DNA of 64,000 bases from Stomoxys calcitrans (GCF_963082655.1 NC_081553.1:125260578-125324577); one strand, 5' to 3'. Numbered from the stretch's first letter, positions 46,742 to 59,130 are shown. The notes: a model not told the origin generated them from the letters alone. Program-made: numbers and translations.

Positions 46742-47858
46742 TATATGACGAAGGATGAGGGTGTATTCATTTTGTCATTCAGTTTGCGATACTTCGAAAT
46801 GTTCGAAAAATCTAAGGCGATTAAGCCAGCTCCCTCTGTCTGTCTGTTGAAAAGTCTTTAAAAACAGAGATATTGAGTCGAAACTTTGCACAGATTCTAT
46901 TTTTGTCCATAGGCAGGTTAAGTTTGTAGATGGGCACATCGGACTATATGTTGATATAGACCCCCTATTTACCGATCTGCCGATTTAAGGTCTTAGGCCT
47001 ATTATAGCCACATTTATTATTCGATTTGACAGAAATTTGCCACAGTAAGTGGCGTTAGGCTTCTCGACATCCTTGTTCAATACGGCCCAGATCGGTCCAT
47101 ATTTGGATATAGCTGCCATATACCGACCGATCTCTCGATTTAAGGTCTTGTCCGATTTCGCTGAATTTTGGGACAGTAAAATATGTTAGGTCCCTCGACA
47201 TTCATGTTCGATTTCGCCCACATCGGTTCAAATTTGGATGTAGCTGACTTAAAGACTGATCTTTCGATTTATAGTCGCGGGTCCATAATAGGCACATTTA
47301 TTGTCCGATTTCATTAAAATTTGGTATATCGAGTTGTGTTAGGCTCCTCGACAACCCTGTTTGGATCGGTTCAGATTTGGATATAGCTGTCATATGTACC
47401 GATCTCCTGATTTAAGGTTTTTGGATCATTAAAGATGTATTTATTAACCAATTTTGCTGAAATCTGGCACAATGAATTGCATTAGGCAACTCGACCTTCA
47501 TACGAGTATGATTAAGATCGGTCTATATTTCGATATAACTACCACATAGACCGACCTCTTAATTTAAGGTGTAGGGTCAATAACAAGCGAATTTATTGGC
47601 CGATTTCGCAGAAATTTGATACAGCGTGTTGTGTTTGGCTTCTAAACATCCCAATTCAATACGGCCCAGATCGGTCCACATTTGGATGTACCTGTCATAT
47701 ATACCGATCTCCCGATTTAAAGTTTTAGACCCATAAAAGGTGAATTTACTAACCGATTTCGTTGAAATTTAGCACTATGAATTCTCTCTCTGTGACATTC
47801 ATACCATGTATGGTCAAGATAGTTCGACCCGGCCGAACTTAATGACCTTTTACTTGTT
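46742..47858 (+). repeat. Family B repeat, full length
   Basis: It has the head GAAGGATGAGGGTGTATTCA, TTGTCATTCAGTTTGCGATA, a short TGTCTGTCTGTTG block, seven or so monomers with GATATAGCTGCCATAT-like cores, a palindrome GACCCGGCCGAAC and the TTTTACTTGTTC tail. Confidence 0.88.
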
Positions 47859-48394
47859 CATAATAAAACTACTCAAACAATATAATTTACCAAAATATAT
47901 GTTGATGGTGTAATATATGATGGGGTTGCCATATAGTCTTTGTTTGCAAACAGCGCTTTTTTGAGGCCAAAATCAGAAATGAAACTTGACTTCACCGAAT
48001 TTCTACAATTAGTGAAATGATATTTTGTGAAAAATTCAATTAGTGGACGAACTTAATACCAACCTTAACGAAGTAAGGCCTGATAGATGCAGAAAAATTT
48101 TAATGAAATTTTGTCTTTTTAAAAAAATAATTTTGGCCGGGCTGAAGAGAATGGTGCTCTCAATTATTAACATTTTGTCTTCAGGACAAATTGCGATGAA
48201 GATTTGTCATTAAAAAGATTACGCTAAAATTAATTAAATTAATTTAATTAAAATTCGTTCAGAAAAAATTTTGAACTTAAAAAAAATTATAAAAAATCTG
48301 TAGAATATTATAAATATTAATTTTGTCGTTTTAAAAAGTTTTACTAAAATTTTGTATTAAGAACAAATTTAATTCAATTTTTTCTAAAGTTAAA
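47859..48394. other. Very AT-rich spacer without a recognised feature
   Basis: There are many short A/T inverted stretches (for example AATTAATTTAATTAAAATT near 48236) and no frames. Confidence 0.5.
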
Positions 48395-48640
48395 ATCATT
48401 TTGGGAGTGTGCTATGGCCCGATAAGAACGATTAGAGTGTAGCCATCCACAACTGCCCACACCACCACTTGAGATCACTACGGATGGCCGTTCATGATCA
48501 TGTTGGGAGTTTACGAATTGCCCAGTTGGGATTTTTTTTCTCATCAGAGAACACGATGTATGGAAATTCACCACGTTCGAACAAGGGCAGCAACTCATTT
48601 GCTCTTCGAGTCTAATTAGTTTTGGTGTAAGATGGTGTGC
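48395..48640 (-). pseudogene. Tc1/mariner-type transposase fragment
   Basis: About 75 codons in two frames: KAHHLTPKLIRLEE, then after a shift LLPLFERGEFPYIVFSDEK (the FSDEK box holds the second catalytic Asp), FVNSQHDHE, and after another shift VVVWAVVDGYTLIVLI, which corresponds to the VMVWG-type motif. Part of the stretch between them is missing. No inverted terminal repeats were found. The assignment rests on the order of these three motifs. Confidence 0.6.
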
Positions 48641-48665
48641 CTTTTGCAATTTTTAACCTTGGGCT

Positions 48666-49618
48666 CGTTTTTATTTCCTCCATCATAGGATAAGGGAAAT
48701 ACAAATTTCGTCATTCTGTTTGTAACACCTCAAAATATGCGTCTGAGATCCCATAAAGTATATATATTCTTGATCGTCATGTCATTTTAATTCGATCTAG
48801 CCATGTCCGTCCGTCTGTCTGTCGAAAGCACGCTAACTTTCGAAGGAGTAAAGCTAGGCGCTTGAAATTTTGCACAAATACTTTTTATTAGTGCATGTTT
48901 TGATATAGTTGCCATATAAACCGATCCTGGGTCTTGACTTCTTGAGCCTTTAGGATGTGGTGTTCTGTCATGACTTCCAACAACTGTACCTGGTATGGTT
49001 GAAGTCGGTTAATAACCTGATATAGCTGCCATATAAACCGATTTAGGGTCTTGTCTTCTTCAGCTTTTGGAGGGTGCAATTCTTATCCGATATGGCTATA
49101 ATTTTGCACTTGGTGTTTTGGTATCACTTACAACAACTATACATGATTCAAATCGGTCATAACCTGATATAGCTGCCATATAAACCGATCTTGGATCTTG
49201 ACTTCTTGAGCGGCTGGAGGGCGCAATCCGATTTCATCCGATTTAGCAGAAATTTTGTAGAACGGCTTCTTCCATGACCTTCAACATATGTGTCCAATAT
49301 GATTCGATTCGATCAATAGCTTGATATAGATCCCGTACATACCATATTTTCCGATTTTGTTTCTTGAGCCCCTACAAGGCGCAATTCTTATCCGAATGGA
49401 CTGAAATATTACACAATGGCTCATTCAGCATTTAATTCATTTATGGTCCGAATCAGATTATAACCTGATATATTGTAGCTCCAATAGCATACAGTTCTTA
49501 TTCATTATTCTTTGTTTGCTTAAAAAGAGATACCGCGCAAAAAACTCAACAAATGCGATCCATGGTGGAGGATATATAATATTCGGCCCTGTCGAACTTA
49601 GCACGCTCTTACTTGTTG
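48666..49618 (+). repeat. Family A repeat with internal deletions
   Basis: It has a TTTCCTCCATCATAGGATAA head, the GCCATGTCCGTCCGTCTGTC block (~48801), four or five monomers, ATGGTGGAGGATATA, the palindrome variant TTCGGCCCTGTCGAA and the tail TCTTACTTGTTG. Confidence 0.92.
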
Positions 49619-51229
49619 TCAAATAAGTTATTTTTTGCACAAGATGATTAATATATACACCCAAATCTTAATCAATCAACAACAGTATATGTGAATGAAA
49701 CGTTTACACCCGTTCACATTCTGACAAAGTCTAGTGCACAGTTTTTTATAAGATTGCAAAAAGATTTTGTGTGCTACTGAGTATCGAACCTGCGTTCCAT
49801 TCATTCCATTGAATATTTACAAATGCTTTACCACAGCCGCCTATGTACATACAATATTTTTAAAGTAATTTAAACTTAGAGTTGGTATACATACACATTT
49901 TGTAGGGATGATGTTCACAACGCTCGGTGTATGAAACAACAAAGCGTGTTGACAAAATCATCCGCGCTTGTTAACAATATACGTCTGTGTATGATAATGA
50001 CAACATTGGTGTATAATTTTGCAACGTCTTTTTTCTATCAGTGTACTTTATTTCAATGCGATTCTATTAAAACAAGTAATTTTTCAATGCATTACAATGG
50101 ATTACATTTACAAAATTAAAACCATTTACTTAAATAGTTCTGCCTACAGTAACCCACATTCGAAATGTGTACATCAAGTAAGAGTCACAGTCAATTTTTA
50201 TTTTTTCTTTTTTTTTTCAACGTAGTATCATAAAGCAATCTACTTTTAAACTCCCCTAGCGTATCTAAGCCGTAATTGTTTTGTTGCCGTGCATTGTTTC
50301 AAGAGCCAAGAATGCGAAATTGAATGACGTAAAAACAAGTAAACAATTTTCACCATAATGAAATAATTAAAGTGTTAACACAAAAGCCGCTGCTAACAAA
50401 GCAATTTAAGTAGCAGTGAAAAAGCGATTATTAAAACATGTTAACATGAATATTGTTTACGGCGTTTTTCAAACAAATTGTTTTAATTATTAAAATGTAA
50501 TGAAGCTCCTCATAAAAAGCTTCTATAATTCGCATTCAAGTATACGCAGACACATAGAAAGTCATCAAGCAGGCAAACTAACACACGCACTTCCATGAGC
50601 CTCCTCATCTAGGACATATTCAACATAATTTCCTTGAAACTTACTCAAGCCAAATGATGAGCGTTTTAGACAAGTCAAGTAATGTGGGTGTTAATTAATG
50701 CAAAATGTTTGCTTATCATTTGTGCGTATTTCAACCTAGAGATAAGTTTACAAATAGATTTTCACGAGCACTGGGGTGTTCTAGTAAACATATGCGAACA
50801 TAAACAAACCATACACTCAAAAACAAATTGTTAGTAAAAACAGCAAAAAATTTTGCTACAATAGCAGAAAGTCTGCTGAAAATGGGACTGTAAACATTTT
50901 CTGCTGTTTTCAAATGATAAAAGAAAATAAGTTCAAAAATGTCAAAAATATTTAATCAACTTTTATGTATTTTCTGTAGTTTGCTATTTTTAAATCGACT
51001 ATATATATCACAAAAAACCTAACTACTACTATTACATTTATACTTTGTAACAAAAAATTAGCAACTAAATTGGCAAAGTTTTTATTAATATTTAGCAAAT
51101 GGCTCAATTCAAAAGTCTAAAATCATTCATTCAAAAGTCTAAAATTTTTAATTTAAAATCAGTAGACAGTGTTTGCCGATATCAGCAGACAAATTTATCT
51201 GCGTGTAGCTATAGTGGGAGCCATGAGAG
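49619..51229. other. Spacer; possible tRNA-like remnant and a family H motif
   Basis: A minus-strand box-B-like GGTTCGATACT near 49788 may be a SINE remnant. At 51159-51176, TCAGTAGACAGTGTTTGC is the reverse complement of 59024-59041. Nothing else was recognised. Confidence 0.35.
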
Positions 51230-51975
51230 AGTGCAATGCTATGTATGGTTCAAATCGGTTCAAAACCTGATATAGCTGCCATTTAAACCGATCTTGGCTC
51301 TTGACTTCTTCAGCTTTTAGAGGGCGCAATTCATTTTTCACGTGGTGTTTTGGTGTCACTTCCCACCACTGTGCTAAGTATTGTTTAAATCGGTTAATAA
51401 CCTGGTATAGCTGCAATATAAACCGATCTGGGATCTTGACTTCTAGGGCCTCAAGAGGGTGTAATTCTCATCCGATGTGGCTGAAATTTTGCATTAGGTG
51501 CTTTGTTATGACTTCCAACAACTGTGCTTAGTATGGCGCAAATCGGTACATAACCTGATATAGCTGTCATACGGATCTGGGATCTTGACTTCCTGAGCTA
51601 CTAGAGGGCGTACTTATTATCCAATTTGGCTGAAATATTGTACAACGGCTTCTCCCATGATCTTCAGCATACATGTGAAATATGGTCCGAATCGATCTAT
51701 TGCTTGATTCTGCTCCCATATAAACCATCTTCCGATTTTGCTTCTTGGGCCCCAACAAGGCGCAATTCTTATCCGAATGGACTGAAATATTAGTTTAGCA
51801 TTCAATTCATTTATGGTCCGAATCGGACTATAACTCGATATAGCTCCAATAGCATACAGTTCTTATTCATTATTTTTTGTTTGCCTTATAAGAGATATCG
51901 CGCAAAGAAATCGACAAATGCTACCCATGGTGGAGGGTTTTTCGGCCCGGCTGAACTTAGCACGCTCTTAATTGT
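51230..51975 (+). repeat. Family A repeat, head missing
   Basis: It has five monomers, CATGGTGGAGGGTTTTTCGG (part of the region before the palindrome deleted), GGCCCGGCTGAAC and the tail CGCTCTTAATTG. Confidence 0.9.
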
Positions 51976-52700
51976 TATACCCTGCAACACTACTGTGGAA
52001 CAGGGTATTATAACTTAATGAATTTGTTTGTAACATCCAGAAGGAAGAGAGATAGACCCATTGATAAGTATACCGATAGACTCAGAATCACATTCTGATT
52101 CGATTTAGGTATGTCTGTCTGTCTGTCTGTCCGCCTGTTCATGTTAATTTGTGTACAAAGTACAGGTGGCAGTTTTCATCTGATCGTCTTAAAATTTGGT
52201 ACAGTCATTTATTACTAATATTGCCAACATTTTGTACAACGCTTTTCTCGAGAAGTTTGCTCGAAATCGATTCAGATTTAGATTCAGCTCCCATATATAT
52301 ATTCGTTAGATTTTGAAAAATATTGCAATAAAGTGCTCATATCTCAACCGATTCTCTCGTAATTCGGCAGGAGGAATTTTCTTATGACTTTCGACATTAC
52401 TGGCGAATTTCATAGAAAACTGTTAAGATTTAGATGTCGCTATCAAATAAGTATATCGCCCGATTTTCATTCTAAGAAATTTTGCACCACGCTTTCCTCG
52501 ACAACTACCACAACATATACATAAGTTCGTCAGATTTTGGGTAATTTGCCATAATGTTATCATTTGTCAACCGTAATTTTTACAGTTTGAACATATTTGC
52601 TCGAAGCGGTCTGGAAAAATCCGCCGAGGTCCATCGAAATTGGTTCAGAATTAGATATAGCTCCCAGGATATCAGGGACATTAACATAGTCCCTTATGCA
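51976..52700 (+). repeat. Family D repeat, 3' truncated
   Basis: It directly abuts the preceding family A tail. It has the head TATACCCTGCAACACTACTG, ACAGGGTATTATAACTTAAT, GACCCATTGATAAGTATACC, a GTCTGTCTGTCTGTCTGTCC run (~52110-52131) and about four decaying monomers with TAGCTCCCATATATAT. Confidence 0.85.
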
Positions 52701-52954
52701 CTTTCTTGAGTTCACGCCGAGGATTTGTCTGGAATGGATTTAAATTAGTTGTCTGCTGCGGATATTAAATGTGAATTATATTTAAATAGTGGATTATTCG
52801 AGGATCTAAATTCGGCGCATTTTAAATTGGATGCCTATTAACACTTTCTTGAAAGGATGGGAATAGCCTGGATATGATGCCAGATTTCAAAAGATCTATG
52901 GATATTTATACCGTAGGATGAAGAATACTATTGATGTGCAAGTGCATGATGACT

Positions 52955-53600
52955 TATCATGGATACCTTGAAAATTGATTCCAGAAGTTTTGAAACGAGA
53001 GCATGGTCATCACATGGTAGCATAAATAAAACCTAACATAAAATTCAAATTCATTCAGAAGTATGTAAAAGTTGTGAAACTAATATATCGATCGAGCATC
53101 CTAGTCAGCCCCTACCACCACAAATAGTGAAACATCAGATTCAACTTGTTTCTTAGGAAAGGTTAATGTTGATGTTTTAGGAAATATTGGCATACTTGTT
53201 GCATTTTACCTTTACAGAAAGTTTCCATTTTTGAAAGCCGTGAAGAAATTTACCTCGGTTATAGTTATGGGTTATCTTATGTGGCCCCAGATCAGAAAAA
53301 TTGGGATCATTTGTCGAGCAACATTGGATGTGCTTTAAGAATTAGCACTCATTCCGCAGTAGGAACCCTCACCCTATTTTCTTGCCTTCGGTTACCATAT
53401 GATCACCAACGCTATGGTGAATCTTCGTCTACGACAATTGCAAATGTTGGATGATAGAACAGTTCGATTCTGTTTAAAAGAAACGATTTGTTAGCTATTA
53501 TGGGTAGAAGGGCAATATATCACGGTAAAGCCATAGGGAAGTAATTCCTCATTGGCTGCAAGCGTGATCTGCTTTGGGTGATAATGACTATCCGACATGA
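52955..53600 (+). pseudogene. Gypsy-type LTR retrotransposon integrase relic
   Basis: Frames in this stretch show, in order, the zinc-binding start (PEVLKREHGHHMV, ~52985-53020), GNIGILVA followed by KFPFLKAVKKFTS (~53190-53250, the region of the first catalytic Asp), and then QKNWDHLSSNIGCALR (~53293), ISTHSAVGT, YFLAFGYHMITN and LRQLQMLDDRTVRF (~53435-53470). The stretch that normally holds the second Asp and the Glu is deleted between the KKFTS and QKNWD segments. Stops and frameshifts are frequent. No LTR was seen near it. It resembles the integrases of the Micropia/Mdg3 type more than those of the element at 62.5 kb. Confidence 0.7.
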
Positions 53601-54476
53601 TTACATGATTTTAGGATAAGATTCAGCGCCATCTAAATGACGTTTTGTGGCATTTGCAGAATTTACCTTAACATCTTGAAATTTCTCTCGGTTGTCAGCA
53701 ATTTTTTTTATTTCTGACTGGGAAGAAAAATGCTGAGTTAGATGCGTTCCAGAGGTTTCGATTGCGGAAATTGTGTACCTTCGTTCATGTTGTCTGTTGA
53801 ACTCCTTAAAGCTAACATCGAAAAAGAAAATATAAAAACTGCTAAGTGGTCCTGTAGAGGAAGAACTGTCTTTCTATTCTCGGTTATTAAATCGTGTTTT
53901 TTCGGATTAAGAAATTTATTTCTTTTAAACAACTACATCGGTTCAATGTCATCAGTTGTCATATAGCAAGTTATGATTCTACCAATAAAGCTGAAGCGAG
54001 ATGTTTAATTTTCTTAAAATTTCTAACTGACACTAAAGCCTGCCCATCAGTGAAAAACTTTTAATTTTGACCTCCACTTCATGTGGTTGGTTTCAAGAAG
54101 GGAAAAATAACATATTCAACTCCATTTGTAATGATTTTTTTATGAGCCCTTTGATTATTTCTTCTAATCGAAAGTATTTTATAACACCGGTATTCACAAA
54201 ACTAAATGCAGATTTCAAAAAGGTTAATTTGAGAGATTTCCTTTACAGAACTATCCAATTAACCTATTTTAAGGCTTCAATAAGTTTTGTGAATAAGTCC
54301 GTAAGTGATTCACCAACAAAATTCCGAAATAGAAATTTTTGTTTGATTCTTTCAATACGGGCAGCCAGTGGCGGTATTCTGCCAATGTCAATTACTTTCA
54401 ATAGAACTGCAATTAATCCTCCTTTTGCATAGGCAGCAAGCAAATTGCCGATGATATGCCATGTGTAATCGATAGT
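53601..54476. other. Spacer; possible decayed coding on the minus strand
   Basis: A minus frame around 54430-54250 (IPPLAARIERIKQKF, FVGESLTDLFTKLIEALK) looks protein-like but has stops and no recognised family. The 121-codon plus frame over the same bases is probably its shadow. Confidence 0.3.
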
Positions 54477-55035
54477 CGCACAGTGGGAGAGAACCGTAAA
54501 AAACTAGTAACAAATATGCCATTTGAGAACGGATAGCGATAACACTTTGAAATTTGAAAATTTTATAGCAGAGGTGATGTCGAGGCCACGTGTATTTCAA
54601 GGCCCTAGGTGGTCCATGCTCATCTTGACAGGTCCCCAAATTGAGTCAACTCGGCATATCGAAAAATTTTTCGGGCTGTTAAATCTTTACTTGTGGTCCA
54701 ATTTTCAAATTTTTTTTTTGCTGGATAGTGCTCACAAATCCCTACAAAAAATTCTACTCGAGTTGCGCAATTTCTCCACTGGTTTCGGAGATATTCGATT
54801 TTTTGTTTTTATTGTTAAAATTTAGGCCGAGATTGGCTTCGTATTTTGCAATTTGATGTACTTAACACACGATATCTCACTTAAAAGTTTTATTGTTTGG
54901 AAGTTCCAAATAGGCACATTTTTATTAAAAAATTGGGAAATCGTCTCGAGTTCTCAAAATACAAAGCCAAAACACCCCATTTCGGCTAATGTTTTATTTA
55001 CTTCATATGTCTTCATATGCACCAAACAGTATTTG
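54477..55035 (+). repeat. Family F dispersed repeat
   Basis: It starts CGCACAGTGGGAGAGAACC and contains TGCCATTTGAGAACGGATAG and later poly-T stretches and TTCGGAGATATTCGATTTTT. It pairs with the copy at 26535-27264. Confidence 0.6.
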
Positions 55036-55038
55036 TGG

Positions 55039-55851
55039 CCAGTAAGGAAAGGCAAAAGTCGGGCGGAGCCGACTATATAATACCCTACACCTACCCCACA
55101 ATTATAAATACGGGCAACATATAAATATATATGTATATGAGAGCTATATCTAAATCTGAATTGACTTTCAAACAGATCGTTTGAAAATTTTTGTTACCAC
55201 GGTCATATAAGTCCAAATCCGGCGATAAATATGTATGGATGCTACATCCAAATTTGAAGCGATTATGATGAAATCTCGCAAACAGTTACAAAGCTGTCCT
55301 TGCTAAATTTTGTGCAGATCGGTTGAAAATTGTCGCTACTACAGCCATTTAAATGCAAATCGGGCGATACATATATATGGGAGCTATATATAAATGGGAG
55401 GTATATATATGTATATATATAAACCGAATTTGATGAAATCTTGCAGATATGTTAAGATCAAAAACAAAATAGTCCGTACCCAATTTTGTGCAGATCGGTT
55501 GGAAATTGTTGCTACTACGGCCATTTAAGTGCAAATCGGGCGATACATATATATGGGAGCTATATCTAAATCTGAACCGATTTTTTCCAAAATTAATAGC
55601 GTTCGTCCTTGAGTGATATGTGCAAAATTTCGTGATGATTGAACAACAAATACGACCTGCACTTTGATTACAAGAATACATGGACTCACAGACGGACAGA
55701 TGGACGGACGGACATGGCTAAATCGAATCAGAAAGTGATTCTGAGTCGATCGGTATACTTGTCAATGGGTCTAGCTCTTCTCCTTCTAAGCGTTGCAAAC
55801 AAATGCAAAAACTAATAGTACCCTGTACCACAGTGGTGGTGTAGGGTATAA
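55039..55851 (-). repeat. Family D repeat with both ends
   Basis: The plus left end reads CCAGTAAGGAAAGGCAAAAG, then the hairpin AGTCGGGCGGAGCCGACT, then AATACCCTACACC. Monomers carry ATATATGGGAGCTATAT. The GACGGACAGATGGACGGACG block is at ~55692. The right end reads GTACCCTGTACCACAGTGG, GGTGTAGGGTATAA. It defines the family D architecture. Confidence 0.93.
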
Positions 55852-55864
55852 ATACACCATTATG

Positions 55865-56040
55865 AACCTACTACAGCTTTATCGACATTTGGTCAGATCT
55901 GGACAAAACTTACCACAATTAACTCTTCAAAATTTCAACAAAATCGGGTGATAAAAGGGTCTTATCGATCGATATATACGGCAGCTATATCTAAATGTGA
56001 TCCGATTTGCATCAAATTATGGAAATGTGGAGGTTTAACA
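55865..56040 (-). repeat. Family B-type monomer fragment
   Basis: ACGGCAGCTATATCTAAATG and TCAACAAAATCGGGTGATAA form about one monomer, between family D and the RTE-like element. Confidence 0.6.
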
Positions 56041-56064
56041 TAGTACTTACTTTACTTTAATTGG

Positions 56065-57330
56065 CTACGACAAAATATTTGTTCCACTAGCCGAACGTAG
56101 AATAGCGTTCCAAGCACCTCGATCTTTTGCGCTCATTCTAAAATCTTTGACACCAAGTTTCGAGGTGTCTCCCACAACTTGATCTTTCCATCGGGCTTTT
56201 GGTCTTCCCGGTTTGCGTGTACTAACGTGTTTACCTTCAAAAAACTTCTTCACTGGAGCTTCTTCATCCATTCTGACAACATGGCCTTGCCAACGCAGCC
56301 GTTGTATTTTGATACGTGTAACTATGCTATCGTCGTCATACAGCTCGTGGTTCATACGTCGCCTATATTCTCCGTTAACGCAAACTGGTCCATATATTTT
56401 ACGAAGAATCTTTCTCTCAAATACTCCAAGCACTGCCTCATCTGCTTCCACAAGTACCCATGCTTCAGAACTATATAACCGCACGGGTAGTATCAGTGTC
56501 ATGTATAGTGTAATCTTCGTCAGTCGAGAGGTGGCCTTGTTTCTAAACTGCTCACTAAGTCCAAAGTAGCATTTGTTTGCCAGTATTATTCTTCGCTTAA
56601 TATCAAAAATGGTGTCTTTCTTTTCGGTTACGGCGGTGCCGAGGTAGATAAAGTTACTGACTATCTCAAAGTTGTGGTTCCCAACTTTCTCCATTTTCTT
56701 TATCTGCTCGGTTGTGCAAGGCTTTTTGGCAGCTGAAACCATCCATTTCGTCTTATCTCCATTTATAGCCAGACCCATTTTGACTGACTCTCTTTCGATT
56801 CTTTCAAAGGCTGCAGTTACTACTTCCGGTGGCCGACCTATGATATCGATGTCGTCGGCATAGGCGAGTAGCATGTGTTCTCTTGCGATTAGTGTGCCAT
56901 ATCTATTCAAATCTGCATCTCGTATAATCTTCTGCAACAGGATATTAAAGAGATCACACGATAGGTTGTCTCCTTGTCTGAAACCTCGTTTGGTATTAAA
57001 TGGTTCGGAGAGATTCTTTCCTATTCTTACTGAGGAACGAGTATCAGCAAGTGTCATCCTGCAGAGTCTTATTAATTTTGCAGGGATACCAAACTCAGAC
57101 ATGGCCTGAAATACCTTTGAATGTAAAGGAGTATCGAAGGCGGCTTTGTAGTCAACAAAGAGGTGGTAGGTGTTGATTTGTCCTTCTCGGGTCTTTTCCA
57201 GGATTTGGCGCAGTGTGAATATCTGGTTTAGGGCGGATTTACCAGGTCTAAAGCCGCATTGATAGGGCCCAATTATCTCACTGACTTTAGGTTTTAATCT
57301 TTCACACAGTACGCTTACCAGGCAATAAAT
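56065..57330 (-). CDS. RTE-like non-LTR reverse transcriptase, 5' truncated, frame intact
   Basis: An uninterrupted frame of about 421 codons; it has no proper start because the element is cut at ~57330, and its first internal ATG is at 57102. It covers RT from the fingers onward: GPYQCGFRPGKS (residues 21-32), the first catalytic box LFVDYKAAFD (57-66), RGFRQGDNLS (~115-124), the polymerase box YADD (157-160), then the thumb and the conserved C-terminal stretch with FERKILRKIYGPVC, LRWQGHVVRMDEE and RKPGRPKARWKDQVV. The missing N-terminus would hold the endonuclease and first RT motif. The motif order and C-terminus are those of RTE-type insect LINEs; I cannot exclude a neighbouring clade. 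A sister fragment is at 13695-14150. Both catalytic boxes are intact and no stop is present, so this is a young insertion or recent 5' truncation. Confidence 0.88.
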   Translation of the reverse strand: MYCLVSVLCERLKPKVSEIIGPYQCGFRPGKSALNQIFTLRQILEKTREGQINTYHLFVDYKAAFDTPLHSKVFQAMSEFGIPAKLIRLCRMTLADTRSSVRIGKNLSEPFNTKRGFRQGDNLSCDLFNILLQKIIRDADLNRYGTLIAREHMLLAYADDIDIIGRPPEVVTAAFERIERESVKMGLAINGDKTKWMVSAAKKPCTTEQIKKMEKVGNHNFEIVSNFIYLGTAVTEKKDTIFDIKRRIILANKCYFGLSEQFRNKATSRLTKITLYMTLILPVRLYSSEAWVLVEADEAVLGVFERKILRKIYGPVCVNGEYRRRMNHELYDDDSIVTRIKIQRLRWQGHVVRMDEEAPVKKFFEGKHVSTRKPGRPKARWKDQVVGDTSKLGVKDFRMSAKDRGAWNAILRSASGTNILS

Positions 57331-57334
57331 TCGG

Positions 57335-57955
57335 GCTTTTATTGGCCTAAGACTTTAAATCAGAAGATCGGTCTATATGGGGCCAAATTGAGATAGTCCG
57401 ATTTGGACCACATACGGTACGGATGTCGGGGATCTCAACACAAATCATTGTGCCAAACTTCAGCCAAATCGGGTAATACAGGTTTTTACGGACCTAACAC
57501 CCTAAATCGGGAGTTCGGCCTATATGGGGGGTATATCAGATTTTATACCGAATCGGACTATACTAAACATTTCTGTTGAATGTCATAAAAACGTCATAGT
57601 ACAAAATTTAAAACATATGGAATAAGAATTTTCCTCTCTAGAAAATCAAGAAGTAAAATACGGAAATAGGTTTATATGGGAGCTATATCAAAAAATTGGC
57701 CGATATGGCCCATTTACAGTCCCAACCTACTTCCACAATAACAGAAAGTATTTGTGCAAAATTTCCTAACTTTGTTCATTCGAAAGTTAGAGTGCTTTCC
57801 ACAGAAGGACGGTCGGACAGCTGGATCGACTTCAAATGTCATGGCGATTAAGAATATATATACCTTATGGGATCTTAGACTAATATTTCGATATTACTAC
57901 AAACGTAATGACAATGTTAGTTTTCCCCCATCCTATGGTGGTAGGTTTAACAACT
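57335..57955 (-). repeat. Family B monomers joined to a family A head
   Basis: 57335-57560 has B-type units (ATGTCGGGGATCTCAACAC). 57600-57955 has A-type units, CGAAAGTTAGAGTGCTTTCC, a reduced GACGGTCGGACAG block and the end CATCCTATGGTGGTAGGTTT. Confidence 0.8.
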
Positions 57956-58995
57956 TTTAGGGAAAATCAAGGCTAGAGTTTAATTATTATCTTGTTTAAA
58001 AAAAAAAGTTTAACAATTTTGATTTGAGCTGAGCTATCAACAAGTTATCAATATTGGAAAATCGTAACTCCCACCCAGATGGATCTTGAGCCTGCGAAGG
58101 TTAAATTCTAATCTATTGGAACCTTTAAAATTTTCCGCCAAACTATTTATCTTTGTAAGCTTTAACTAAATCAGAAGTAGACCTTTTTTCCCCCAAAGTC
58201 TAAGCATTCGGGTCATTCAAAGTGATGTTGTACGACCTCTATGTTTTCTTATAAAGTAACTTTCATGCTCCTTCTCGAGTAACACCGTTTTGAGCTATAT
58301 GTGACTCATATTTAAGTTTTATATCTTTTAGATCAAGAAAAAAATATTCAAATTTTTTTTAATATTTCATGCATATCCATGGACAATGAAATACTCAAAG
58401 TGCAATAAAAAAATTTTATTCCTCGTAAATGAAATAGTTAATGTGACCAAAAAAACCCCTAGGCACACATATCCGTATAAGTGTGACCTATGGTTATTAA
58501 AGCAGCCAATATGACCTCTGTAAAACTAACGATTAACGCCTTATTTGCAAGCTAGAAATCGCGTGCAACAGATTTCTTAAGCAACATGATCTTATTTTGC
58601 GGAAAGCCTAATAAAATTATGGCAAAATATAACGTTTAACTATGGAGGAAATGAAATACAAAAAATATGTGTATGTATGGACAACTAAACACGCAGAATG
58701 CTATACTTAATGGTTGGGGCAAGGTGGGAATCGGTCATAGTCCTTGGGTGCGGAACAATGTTACCACAAACTGTAATGTTTGCATAACGAGAGCGTATGG
58801 CATGTGGTTTTTGAATTAAGACAATCGTATAATAAATGAAGCGCTGGATTTATGGGTATACTAAAATATTGTCACCAAATTTATATTACGAGAAAGGCAA
58901 TAAAATCATTTAAGCCCTAACGGTCAAAAGAAGTTGAAATAACACAAGCATTTATCACCATGGAAATAAAATCAACAGCTGAAGGAATTGGCTAC
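57956..58995. other. AT-rich spacer without a recognised feature
   Basis: No frame, repeat family or RNA gene was recognised. Confidence 0.5.
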
Positions 58996-59130
58996 ACTGA
59001 TAGAAAAAAGATTACTGAAAATAGCAAACACTGTCTACTGAATATTAGTAGTTAAGTTTGGTGCTATTATAGCAGTAGTTCTGAGAGCATCAGGCTGATT
59101 GCTGAACAGACTGTTTCTTTAAATTTATAA
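58996..59130. repeat. Family H motif region
   Basis: It starts CACTGATAGAAAAAAG and contains GCAAACACTGTCTACTGA, found inverted at 51159. It may be the end of a small element. Confidence 0.35.

Noticed and set aside
49770..49850. tRNA-like box B (GGTTCGATACT) on the minus strand
   Set aside because: The box A partner is weak and no SINE body follows; too little to call.
56213..56569. 118-codon plus frame and neighbours at 56179-57109
   Set aside because: Antisense shadows of the RTE-like reverse transcriptase.
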